Assembly: GCA_958430865.1 (NCBI GenBank)
Contig: CAUDNR010004230.1
Coordinates: 19,615 to 29,838, forward strand
Direction: 5' to 3'
Source of the DNA: Entrophospora sp. SA101
Lineage: Eukaryota; Glomeromycota; Glomeromycetes; Entrophosporales; Entrophosporaceae
DNA: 10,224 nucleotides
The notes beneath the pieces are model-generated. The model was not told the origin of the DNA. It saw only the letters and a program-made list of their open reading frames with translations, and did not search any database. Of the stretch, positions 1-9,031 are shown piece by piece. Both the position numbers and the translations under genes were made by a program. Numbering within the stretch: the first letter of the stretch is position 1; each line of letters opens with the position of its first letter.

Positions 1-79
1 GTGTAATATCATTAAATTTTTCTTCTTTTTTAGTAACTATATTTTCTTTACGAACCTAATAATAATTTAATTTACAAAA

Positions 80-1384
80 ATGATAATAATAAAGTTCCTT
101 CATCTTGTAAATCTAAGTATTTTAATGTCGTTATTATTCTCAGATTTCATAAACGCATACACCAAATTGACAGACAATGGATACAATTTATTTGCAAACT
201 ATACAGATGCACAAAATGTCAAGGTTATGGATTATTTGAGACCAATCTTGATTCCAAGATCATCAGGTACAGCAAATAATAAAAAAGTCCGAGAGTACAT
301 AATCGCCCATTATCAGAATCTTGGCTGGCACGTAGAAGAAGACAAATTTAATGATATTACACCAATAGGAGAGATACAATTTAATAATATTATAGCGACC
401 AACAACATTAACGCAACTAAAAGATTGGTGATGGCAGCACATTATGATACTAAATATTATGTAACACCTAATGATGAATACGTTGGTGCAACTGACTCGG
501 CTTTGTCTTGTGCGTTGTTGATGGATCTGGCCGATAGAATAGATCCATACTTAAAGAAAAATGACACTGCTAATTCTACAACGCTCCAAATGATATTTTT
601 TGATGGCGAAGAATCATTTAAAACGTGGACTCCGACTGATTCATTATATGGCTCAAAGTGAGTAGACAGAGAGAGGGCGTGGGGAGAATTAATGATAAAT
701 TATAAATAATACTTTTTAAAATTTATTTTCATTTTTAAAAGGCATTTAGCAGCAAAATGGGAAACTGAAACATTGAAAAATGCACAACCGTTCAAATCAA
801 ATTCGTTGTTGGATGGAATAGAAACATTCATATTGTTGGATCTATTAGGAGCAAAAAACCCAACTTTGGTGAATTTCTTTCAGACGACATCTTGGATGTT
901 TAGAGCAATGGCTGATATAGAAGAGACGTTGCATGATTTAAAAATCTTGAAAAAGCCTGCACATACACATACAGTGAATAACGATGACGATGATAACTTC
1001 GAGGAAAGCTCGATGTTTGATATCACATCTTTGACCACTTATCAAGCCCACATTGAAGATGATCATGTGCCATTTCTACAAAGAGGTGTTCCTGTATTAC
1101 ATTTAATTGCTTATCCGTTTCCTGAAGTTTGGCACACTATAGACGTAAGTGTTATTGTGAGAAAGAGGAGATGATAATTAAAAGATGATGATACTCGTAA
1201 TTAATGTCTATTTATAATTAATATTACATTCTAATTAAAATCATTTTTCCGATTCTTGTAGGATAATTTTACAGCAATTGATCCAAATACTGTGTACAAC
1301 TTAAATTCAGTTTTTAGAATATTTTTGGCTGAATATTTTGAAATTGACCCATCCAAATACACTGATATCGCTGGAAAACCTTAG
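80..1384 (+). CDS. QPCT-like: Glutaminyl-peptide cyclotransferase (glutaminyl cyclase, M28 fold), secreted
   Basis: Exons are 80-657, 742-1144 and 1262-1384, giving 367 residues; human QPCT has 361. The enzyme converts N-terminal glutamine to pyroglutamate on secretory-pathway peptides. Residues 1 to about 26 form a hydrophobic signal peptide ending near INA. The single-zinc QC site is visible: Zn ligands D139 (GATDS), E178 (FFDGEE) and H324 (EVWH), general acid/base E177, hydrogen-bond partners D226 (LLDLLGA) and D299 (DDHVPF), and pocket tryptophans W183 and W323. DSLYGSKHLAAK crosses intron 1, which confirms that junction (AA|GTGAGT...AAAG|G); HTID|DN confirms intron 2. M28 aminopeptidases bind two zincs and lack this EVWH context, so QC is preferred. 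N-x-S/T sequons lie at N40, N111, N161, N165 and N329. The only cysteine is C144, so the disulfide of human QC cannot form. The start is the first ATG and gives the signal peptide directly. Confidence 0.94.
658..741 (+). other. Intron 1 of the glutaminyl cyclase gene
   Basis: An 84-base intron with donor GTGAGT at 658 and acceptor AAAAG ending at 741. The donor overlaps a TGA stop in the exon frame, so retention would truncate the enzyme after residue 193 and remove the zinc-binding histidine. The junction codon AA|G restores Lys193 within the family motif DSLYGSKHLAAK. Confidence 0.93.
1145..1261 (+). other. Intron 2 of the glutaminyl cyclase gene
   Basis: A 117-base phase-0 intron with a consensus GTAAGT donor at 1145 and TTGTAG acceptor ending at 1261. 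It separates EVWHTID from DNFTAIDP, matching the family segment that follows the zinc histidine. Retention would add nine codons and then stop. Confidence 0.93.
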
Positions 1385-1546
1385 ACAAACTCTTGTCGTT
1401 GTTATTATTATCATTTATTATTAATTATTATTATTACTCTAAAATTACTAATTAAATTAATTTTTACTTATTTATTCGTGTTCTAAATTTCAACCTTTTA
1501 CATTTATTATTATCGTTACAATTAGATTTGCTTTCTTGTTTCTTCC

Positions 1547-1565
1547 TTTTTTTTTTTTTTTTTTT
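1547..1565. repeat. Poly(T) homopolymer, 19 bases
   Basis: An uninterrupted T run directly followed by AAGAAAAAAAGAA. It is typical of nucleosome-depleting poly(dA:dT) tracts between fungal genes. Its position is compatible with the cyclase 3' flank or the upstream part of the sorting-nexin promoter. The length may vary through sequencing error or slippage. Confidence 0.85.
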
Positions 1566-1762
1566 AAGAAAAAAAGAATATTTTTAATGATATTTAATTA
1601 ATTATAAAAAAAAAGGTTTTTGTTTTTATAGAAATATTTTTAAAATAAATAAATTTTTATTAGAAAAATCATAGAGAAAATGTAATGTTCAAAAAATAAA
1701 GGCTAATAAAACTCGGGTTTGAACAAAAAACTAAATCATTGTCCATGGGTATTTTGTGACAT

Positions 1763-1768
1763 ACGCGT
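1763..1768. promoter_or_regulatory. ACGCGT palindrome (MCB-like) upstream of the sorting nexin
   Basis: ACGCGT lies 280 bases upstream of the ATG at 2048, in the only locally GC-richer stretch of the intergenic region. The hexamer equals the MluI cell-cycle box bound by MBF-type factors in yeasts. A six-base match is weak evidence, and conservation in relatives would be needed to call it functional. Confidence 0.25.
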
Positions 1769-2047
1769 GTAACGATTATCGATTTAATTTCTTTCAAAAG
1801 ATTTTGTGAAGGGGATATCGTTTAATAATTTTTGGTAATGGGTATTAAGGAGGTTTTATTTATTATTATTTATTATTATTACATATATATATAAAAATAG
1901 ATTGGATTCCTTTTGTGTGAATAATTTTTTTTATTTAATTTCTCTTAATTCAAAATTTAACAAAAAAATTTTAATTTTAATTTAGAGTTTTAATTTAATT
2001 TAATTCTTTTTTTTTTAATTAATTAAATAATAATAATAATAATAAAC

Positions 2048-5000
2048 ATGTCTACAACTTTTACTAAGCCTCGCCCAACAGTTCCACCGAAACCTGCAAG
2101 ACTTTCTGTAAGTGCTCAAAAACACAATTCTAGCTATTCTCTGAATTCTATAACAACCGATTCAAAAAATTCAACAGACTCTATTATTACAAATGGCTCT
2201 TCTTCTTCCACCACCTCCTCTACCCTCACTATTACAACAAACACCAGCATTTCAGAAATGTTACTAAACTCTCCAAACTTAACAGATTCACCAACACAAA
2301 GCTCACCAATAGAACAAAACCATCAACGACGACAACAAGGAGAGGTATATGAAGAAGGAGGAGAACAAAGCTATATTGATCGTAGTCACGAGGATAATGA
2401 GAATGAGAATAATAATTATTATGTGAATGGAGAAAATACTAGTACGCCAAGAGCATCAGAGATTTATTTACCGCCTGTTGGTCGTGAAGCTAGAGCATTA
2501 TATGATTTCAGTGGTGAAGCATCGTATCGCGAATTGTCTTTTAAAGCAGGGGACGTTTTGAATGTTTTAAAGGAAAATTTGGCAGAGGGATGGTCATTGG
2601 CTGAAAAAGATGGTATTACAGGTCTTGTACCTGAATCATATATAACAGTAAATATTTTTCTTTTTTAAAAAAAAAGAACCAAATTTTAATTTTTTTATAA
2701 TTATCAATCACTTACATACAAATATATATATATACGCATATGATTTAGTTTACCACCGAATTTACAGAACTTCATAATACTCCACTTTCACCATCATCAT
2801 CGTCATTATCAAGTTTATCTCCACCATTATTATCAAGTTCACCTCCACCATTATCATCTGATAGCGATTCCATCAATTCAACAACTTTAATGTCATCACC
2901 ATTATCAACGACAACAGAAGTAATAGTAAATGGATCAACAACAACAACGACACCATCATCAGCGCGTAATAGTACAATACTGGGTAGAAGACAATTGAAT
3001 AGGTTTAGTTGGTTTGTGACAACTGGTGTAGAAGAATTTATATTAAGTGGTGGCCAACCATTGTTAACAAGTGAAAATCATAGTAGTGATGACAATGTTC
3101 ATCATCATCAAATAGAGAGATCTGAAGATGAAGATGAAGAACAAATAACCGAATCTGATAAACATTATATTGAGGTTTCGTTTCTATGACTATTTAATAA
3201 TTATTCTTGAAATTATTACAATGGTGAAATTTATAAATTTTATTTATGAATTTTATTAGAGTGGACCAAGCTGGCAAGAAAAAGCACCAACATTTAAAGT
3301 ATTAGTCCATAACCCAGAAAAAAGAGTAAAACTTGGCGGTGTTCAAGAATATACGATATTTTATGTCACTTCATTAGTAAGTCGCAAATTAAATTTTTGT
3401 ATTTTATAATAGCAGACTATATAATAACAACCCATTAATCTATTATTATTAACCTATTAATTTTATCCTAGTTTACAGAAGGTGCACAGGTCACAGTCGA
3501 AAGAAGATTTAGCCAATTTGAATGGCTGCATAGACATTTAGCAGCAAAATTTAGTGCCTTCATATTACCACCACTTCCAGAAAAACAATATGCTGGTAAA
3601 CATTATAATAACATTTATTCTCTATGGCAATAGTAATGGTGAATTAATTAATTAAATTTATTGATTAATTAGGGCGATTTAATGAACAATTTGTTGAAAA
3701 ACGTAGACGTGCTTTAGAACGTTACATTAATCGATTAGCTCGACATCCAGTAATTCGCTATTCTGATCTGCTTACGCATTTCTTGAGTTGTGAGAATGAT
3801 AATGTATTGTATATAATATAACTATCTATTAATTAATCAATCAGTCAATTAATTAATTATCCAAGTAGTAATTAATTCAAAAAAATTTTTTTTCTTAGGA
3901 ATGGTATAAACGAGAAAAGCAATTTGAATCAGATCAGATTATTGGACATGTATTTTTTCAACATGTTTATCATCCAGAATACAATGTCGACGATGGGTAT
4001 AATAAATAAATGATATTCTTTTATTTTTTTTTAAAATAAGACAATTTATTTATTTATTTACAATGTTTAAAATGCATATAAATGTAGAGATGTTGAAACA
4101 ATTGAAAGATTTGAAGCACATTCACGTGCAATGGAAAAGCTTATGCCGTTTATTAACGAGGCATCACAATCTCATAAAGATTCTGTCGATGGTAAGAACA
4201 ACAAAAAAAAACTTCTATTTCTTTAACATATCTCAAATCTAACATTTATTTTAATTTATTATTTAATAGAAATGCAAAAACAATATCGTAAAGTTAGTTA
4301 TGCTTTATTAAAACTTATTACTGGTCATAATTTGGGAGAAGGTTATGAAATGTTGAATGAAGAAGGTGCTTGGTGTTGGAGAGATGGTTGTCAAGGTTAA
4401 TAATAAATATTTTAAAACAATAAAAATACTTGATTTTTTCCCTTCCTCCAAAAAAAAAAATTAACCATGACTTTTATTTTTAATTAGCTTGTCTTAGTCT
4501 CACAAAGGCGCTCCAATCAATTGCGGAAAGCATGCAATCAATAGCTAACATATATGAAACATATGTATGTATATCGTAGTTAGTATTAATATTTACATTC
4601 TTTTTTTTTCTAAGTTAATAATAATCTTCTTTTATTATTATTAAATAAAAGTCAAACGAAACTTGTATGCCATGGTTAGAACATATGAAAGATTATAGTT
4701 ATCCTGCCAGTAATTATGAGGTACTATAATTCACAGATTTTAATAGGTTTTTTGGAGGAGGCTTAAATTAACTTCTCTTTTGTTTCTAAATATATAGCCA
4801 TTGATTGATATGCATACGGGAACATATAGGAAGTTTAAAGAAGTTTCTGATGAAAATGCAAATCATCAATTGTTGGAGGTAATAATTTTAATTTTCTAAA
4901 ATTTAATTTAAAATTTATCAAAGCTTAAATAAAAAATTAATAAAAACATAGGAGGTAGATCTTGAAACAGTTAAATCGCGTTGTGACACTGTGTTTAATG

Positions 5001-5464
5001 TCACACTAGCAGAAGTTGATCGAATACATGAGGAAAGAGTTCAAGATTTTCGTGAAGTTACTAGACAATACCTAGATGGACAAATAGAATTTCATGAAAA
5101 GGTTCTCGAAGAGCTTCGACAGGCTCGAGCAAATTTTGATGAACCACATTATTCTTCATTATCGCAAACGCCACGTATTTCAAATGAATATGAAAAATTA
5201 GTTGATGAATTACATCAAAAATCCATAAACCATAACAATTACAATAACAACACATACAACAACAACACAATTACATCAATATCATCATCGTCAATAATGA
5301 CACCACATTCTAGACCGATTTCGTCTGTTTCTTCAGTTTCTGAGATTGTTGGTGGTGTTGTTGCAGATGGTGTCGATAGTTTAAATAATTTCTTGAGACG
5401 TACTACTAGGAATTCGATTAGCAGGAGCACTGTTTTGGATATGTGGTGGAATAGGAATAGTTGA
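2048..5464 (+). CDS. SH3-PX-BAR sorting nexin (SNX9/SNX18/SNX33 type)
   Basis: Twelve exons (2048-2647, 2749-3174, 3260-3376, 3472-3595, 3673-3803, 3899-3996, 4088-4191, 4270-4395, 4488-4564, 4652-4720, 4798-4878, 4952-5464) encode 821 residues. The family couples phosphoinositide binding and membrane bending to actin and dynamin partners during endocytosis. Residues 1-145 are disordered and Ser/Thr/Asn-rich. The SH3 domain is about 146-200 (ALYDF 150-154, W182, PESYI 195-199). A low-complexity linker follows, then a yoke-like segment RFSWF...EEFIL at 285-299. The PX domain, about 343-466, has RRFSQF (392-397) and PPLPEK (414-419). The BAR domain, about 467-713, opens with EWYKREK and ends near ELRQARANF, matching the SNX9 C-terminus. 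Residues 714-821 are an extra tail. Start: the first ATG, behind an AAT run. Every exon junction keeps frame. The family call is firm; cargo and partners are unknown. Confidence 0.93.
2648..4951 (+). other. Eleven introns of the sorting-nexin gene
   Basis: Introns are 2648-2748, 3175-3259, 3377-3471, 3596-3672, 3804-3898, 3997-4087, 4192-4269, 4396-4487, 4565-4651, 4721-4797 and 4879-4951, each 73-101 bases. Donors include GTAAGT, GTAAGA, GTATGT, GTAAAC, GTTAAT and GTATTG. Acceptors are mostly TAG, with AAAG at 4651. Each was chosen because it joins family-conserved residues in phase. The weakest is the second donor, GTTTCG at 3175, where an alternative border pair also keeps frame. Confidence 0.85.
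2806..2851 (+). repeat. Two tandem 24-base coding repeats in the Ser/Pro linker
   Basis: TTATCAAGTTTATCTCCACC at 2806 is followed 24 bases later by TTATCAAGTTCACCTCCACC at 2830. In frame they encode two octapeptides, LSSLSPPL and LSSSPPPL (residues 220-235), in the linker between SH3 and PX. The third unit decays into SSDSD. This is a short period-24 duplication of proline/serine sequence, probably length-polymorphic. Confidence 0.85.
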
Positions 5465-5793
5465 TTGGTTGTTAATTTATGTTGGGAATGGAAAATGATG
5501 GTTTTTGTATATTATATTTATATTCATTAATTGACAATTGTATTTTTAGGTTTTTTTATATTATAGATACATACCATACATTAATACTTGTAAAAAATTA
5601 TATTCCAGTTTTTTGATTATATAAACAATAATGATATTAGTTGATCATTTGTAATTTCTGAATTAATTTATCAACATCCAAATTACAAGAAAAATTATTT
5701 ATTTACATATAAAAGTTAACCGGGAACTTTCTTCGGAATATATATTGATTCTCCATAGGAAAGGAATATAAACCGGCTCTTTAACTTAAAATT
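5465..5793. promoter_or_regulatory. Sorting-nexin 3' flank and promoter-like region of the next transcript
   Basis: These 329 bases contain no long frame. The first part is AT-rich 3' flank without a clear AATAAA. The last 80 bases before the ATG at 5794 are less AT-rich. They hold AACCGG twice (5718-5723 and 5771-5776), a GAA/TTC alternation at 5724-5738 resembling an imperfect heat-shock element, and TATAAA overlapping the second AACCGG. This composition suggests a real promoter or 5' UTR, but no single element is proven. Confidence 0.35.
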
Positions 5794-5853
5794 ATGTCTG
5801 CAGCTCTAGTCACTCGTGGTGCACTGAAGATCACAAATTCCCCACTTTTTGAG
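5794..5853 (+). CDS. Candidate orphan first exon, mitochondrial-presequence-like (partial)
   Basis: ATG at 5794 opens 20 codons, MSAALVTRGALKITNSPLFE, ending at GAG|GTATAA, an acceptable donor. The peptide is rich in Ala, Ser, Thr and Leu, with Arg8 and Lys12 and no acidic residue before Glu20. That resembles the start of a mitochondrial targeting sequence. A promoter-like stretch precedes it. Downstream, an acceptor at 6073-6074 (CCTTTGTAG) would add ASFKSVLQ and then TAG. A further splice chain, 6075-6097, 6253-6302 and 6361 onward, keeps frame for only about 49 residues in total. No recognisable domain follows, so this may be a small protein, the 5' piece of a broken gene, or a duplicated fragment. 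I do not recognise it. Confidence 0.3.
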
Positions 5854-6497
5854 GTATAACTACTGTCCTAAACATTTTATTATCAATATCTCTTTTCTCC
5901 GGGTGAGTGTTTATAATCAACTTACTATTTGCAAATAATCTTGTTCCTAAATTCATCTACTATATGAGATCAATACTAATGCCAATAAGCGTGGGGAATT
6001 GAGCACTACGATCTACATTGATGCAAATTCTTTCTTATCTACAGAAGTTAAAATGATAACCATATCCTTTGTAGGCATCATTTAAATCAGTTTTACAGTA
6101 GAAAATTTCTTATGAATTAGCAATTATTATTATTGTTTTAATTGATCATTCTTTTCAAAAAAAAAAAAAACAAAAGCATTGTTTCGTTAATATATTTTCA
6201 AAAAATAATTCCAAAGTTACTGAATTAATTTGTTAAATATTTAAATTCACAGTTTTTCTTTAGAACGTGATTCAATTACCACCGTGACGCGAGTTCATTG
6301 TAGTGAGTAGCTAATTATAAAAAATAAATTGGCGAAGCAAATAAAGTTCACTGCAAACAGGATTAACTTGTTCATGATATTAAATACATTGGCGACTCTG
6401 GAGCTACAAATGAAGAGTTAAAGTCTCACAAGTTATTTAACAAAAGAATTTAAAAATTTAATATGGAGAGGAAAAATTGAAATGCTTTATTTTTTTA
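5854..6497. other. Mostly non-coding stretch with short coding-like scraps
   Basis: No long frame is present. Two patches are less AT-rich than their surroundings: 6264-6302, which includes ACCGTGACGCGAG and ends at a GTGAGT donor-like site, and 6367-6453, a plus-strand frame of 28 codons containing YIGDSGATNEELKSHK. The latter reads like protein but has no start or family match that I can name. Poly(A) runs and TTA repeats fill the rest. Confidence 0.4.
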
Positions 6498-6890
6498 TTA
6501 TTGGTTTAGAAGATATTCATGAACAAAGTGTCGTTCATCGTGACAGTATTCTTCAAAGTAATCTGTTGCAAATTTGGGATTATCGAAATAAGAATAGTGT
6601 AAACTGAAGTACTCCCTTATAAGTGTTAAATGGTAAACCCTATACAAAGGCATTATACATATACAATTTTCATAATAGAGATCTTGCAATCAAGATACGC
6701 GAAGACCTGGGTTTTCAATTAATGCACCAAAAACTTTAATATTATAAATATATGAATACTGATCCAGATAGATGACCATTTGATATAATAGATAAGGCTG
6801 AATTTCTCATAACCAATTATTGGTAATAGTAATTATTATATTAACTTTAAAGTTGATAAACGGATTTAAATATATTATTGGATAAATTTT
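6498..6890 (-). pseudogene. Broken minus-strand reading frame, unknown protein relic
   Basis: Reading from 6890 down to 6498 in one frame gives three open blocks of 27, 38 and 63 codons, separated by only two stops (TGA at 6809-6807 and 6692-6690). An AT-rich random frame of this length should hold many more stops. Recognisable runs include ENPGLRVS just before the second stop and FDNPKFATDYFEEYCHDERH near the end, where the acidic and aromatic mix looks protein-like. No start codon, splice borders or known domain are evident. It could be a decayed gene or transposon fragment, or chance. Confidence 0.3.
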
Positions 6891-8330
6891 TTATCTAAAA
6901 CTATTATTATATATTTATTTGTTTTTATACACTTATTCGCTTTTTTTTTTAATTGAAATAAAAGTTATGGTAAAAAATGACAAATTAGAACAATTAATCC
7001 TACCATTTAACAAGTATAGCCGATTATGGTTTGACTTTTGGGCTACGCTCGTCAATTGACTCGGTATTTGTCAATTAATTAGTTTATGAATTTACTTTGG
7101 TTCTCGCTTATTGCCTCTTCCTTGTACCTAGAAAATTTCAACGAACCTGTGAGCAAAATTAATGGTACCAGATAAATGTAAATAAACAGATATGGCTCTT
7201 TTACAAAACTCAAAGGCTTCTGTAAAGTTCCTTTATTTACTTGTGACCAATTTATTTCAATTATTTGCTCTTGTTTATATATATTTGGCTGATTCAAACT
7301 TACAAAACAAGCTAAACAGCCTTGCGTTTATGATTAAATAACACACCAATGTTTCCAATTGACAATAATTCACTGACCGTTGTTAATACTCACTAATTAA
7401 CCAACGACACTAGAGAAAATAACGTTACTAAATTACTCCATCAAGTAAATAGTCAGTCCTTATTAACAATTCCTGGGAAAGAGTTAAGCATTAAATGGAA
7501 TTACGAAAGAATTTAAAATAGCAAGCAAACCGCTTACTATTTAAAACTAAAGAATCAAAGCCCTATCAAACAAGCTGAAGTAAACTTTATTAATATTATA
7601 GCCTGCCTGTCGAATCGAACGTTCTGATAGACCATAAAAATCGAATATTCGTTGTCTTTATAGTAAAAATTTTCAGTGTAGTAACGGTACATTTTTTTAT
7701 AAAGACTGATGATTTTGCCACAGGGACTTTCAGTTAAATTACATTATGAGCTTAAAAAATTTCGAAGAATTTGTTCAAAATTTTATTAAAAATCTATGCT
7801 TTTGAGCAATTGATTTTTTTTTCTCAAGCGAGAAATACTTTGCCAAAGAAATTTCGGCCAAAGTTTAATATAAATTTTTCAACTATTTTATCAACTCTGC
7901 AATTACTGCTATTAGTTGAGAAGCTTGTCTTCTGTCAGCATCAGGGATTCTAGGCCAGAAAAATTTACAATTCTATTGTTTTTTGTCAATATCAATACTT
8001 TTTTCTTGTATTGTAAATATGTAATAACGTCTTTTTTTTTACTTCTTAGGGTCAATAGGAGGATCACTTAACAAAGACTCATCTTGATCATCTAACTTTA
8101 TGAATTTAACTATTATCATTTGACTCTTTTATTTTGGTAAAATAGATATATTAAGCAGTTATCAATACTATCAATATTAATATATATTAAAAAAATATCA
8201 GAATACTCTTGAAAAAAAGATAAAACACTCAAAGGACTCTTTGAATTGAACATTTATAGTGTAAAAAAAAAAAAATAAGAAATTTTTTTTAAAATGTGGG
8301 CAGGAGCAAAAAATTACGAATTAATAATCA
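6891..8330. other. AT-rich region without a supportable gene
   Basis: About 1.4 kb with only short frames. A minus-strand frame at 7297-7079 (72 codons) and a plus-strand frame at 7771-7953 (60 codons, ending in TAG) have no recognisable motif and lengths that chance can explain in this composition. The minus strand at 7951 downward opens with WPRIPDADRRQASQLIAVIA before a stop, a small protein-like scrap. A perfect palindrome, GTCAATTGAC, lies at 7051-7060 within alternating TTGAC/GTCAA words at 7031-7074. No tRNA, rRNA or autonomous transposon was found. Confidence 0.5.
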
Positions 8331-8823
8331 ACTTCTTTGACCAAATGCCCGTAAGAGGTAGTTCGAATTGGTATTGATGTTAATCTAATACCAAGCGTGA
8401 TACATCTATGAATATGTAATGATCAGACCTATAACTGACCAGCTGTATTTAAACATGGCATTATATGTGAAATGGATAAAATTCAATCATGGCCTCCATT
8501 CTAATTTGATAAGGAATGGACCTTTGCTACCATGATATAAAAATTATAAACTTTGTATATATTTAGAAACAGGATCCTTCCAGCATCTTTACTTTGCGAC
8601 ACATTCGCCAAAACCAAGCTACAAGTTGTTATAATTTTTTAGTGAGTTATTATATATATTTTTGCGCAGTCGACGAATTTAGAATGTCTGAAATTGTTGG
8701 GTCAAATGTAAACCGAAAAACTGAACCAAACCGTTCAGAGCTTTAATGTAGACACAATTTCAGTCAAATCGAGTGATCTAAAATATCATGGATAAAAAAA
8801 GGTACATGTAATAATGATATTAT
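8331..8823. other. Less AT-rich intergenic stretch, possible degraded sequence
   Basis: Composition is more balanced than the flanks, but all frames are interrupted. A 20-codon frame starts at the ATG at 8684 (MSEIVGSNVNRKTEPNRSEL), with no support as a gene. A 6-base stem, CTGAAC/GTTCAG, lies at 8721-8738. The patch around 8450-8630 gives scattered residues vaguely like a Tc1-type transposase, too degraded to claim. The region may be old mobile or gene sequence. Confidence 0.4.
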
Positions 8824-9031
8824 GTGAGTTGTGCCCATAAGTCAACCAATGATTTTCTCTTCAAAGGATCTATTCCCAACAAGCAAGTTAAATCAAATTT
8901 CTTGAAATTTATCTTGTGGAAAATCACTTATTTTCACTCCTTCCTTCCACTTGTGGTTTATAAATCTGAAGGGGATGTGTATGGTGCGATGCTTAATACA
9001 TTATTTCCTGTCTTTTTTGTCTTGTTTTTCA

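Larger units (their letters stand above)
1385..2047. other. Intergenic region: cyclase 3' flank and sorting-nexin promoter
   Basis: These 663 bases have no credible gene. Polyadenylation-like AATAAA occurs at 1644-1649, 1695-1700 and 1705-1710, any of which could end the cyclase transcript. A run of 19 T lies at 1547-1565, and TTA/TAT repeats lie around 1853-1895. A less AT-rich island at about 1740-1855 contains the palindromes ACGCGT (1763-1768) and ATCGAT and is the best candidate for a promoter element of the downstream gene. The 5' flank ends in an AAT trinucleotide run next to the ATG at 2048. The element assignments are inference. Confidence 0.6.

Noticed and set aside
80..1384. M28 aminopeptidase as an alternative for the first gene
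   Set aside because: The motifs FFDGEE, DSLYGS and EVWH, and a single-zinc ligand set, match glutaminyl cyclase along the whole length.
2761..2768. Alternative acceptor TTTACAG at 2766-2767 for the first sorting-nexin intron
   Set aside because: It would shift the frame away from the long downstream coding stretch; the TTTAG at 2748 keeps phase.
3790..3795. Strong-looking donor GTGAGA inside the fifth sorting-nexin exon
   Set aside because: Joining it to the acceptor at 3898 creates an immediate TGA, whereas GTATTG at 3804 gives the conserved FLSC...EWYKREK junction.
5061..5430. Two minus-strand frames (5270-5061 and 5430-5239) opposite the last sorting-nexin exon
   Set aside because: They are antisense shadows of the BAR and Asn/Ser-rich coding sequence. 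Their Cys- and Leu/Val-rich composition is the complement of the sense repeats.
7602..7628. Minus-strand GTTCGATTC resembling a tRNA B box
   Set aside because: The flanking bases do not form a T stem beyond two pairs, and no matching acceptor stem or A box lies at the right distance.
7771..7953. A 60-codon plus-strand frame and the 72-codon minus-strand frame at 7079-7297
   Set aside because: The lengths are within chance expectation for several kilobases of six-frame sequence, and there is no motif, promoter or splice context.
8361..8380. Plus-strand GTTCGAATT resembling a tRNA T loop
   Set aside because: No stem pairing, A box or cloverleaf can be built around it.
8450..8640. Residues loosely like a Tc1/mariner transposase (NGPL, FQH, HSPK spacing)
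   Set aside because: The catalytic DDE pattern is absent, the spacing is wrong and stops interrupt all frames, so chance is the simpler reading.
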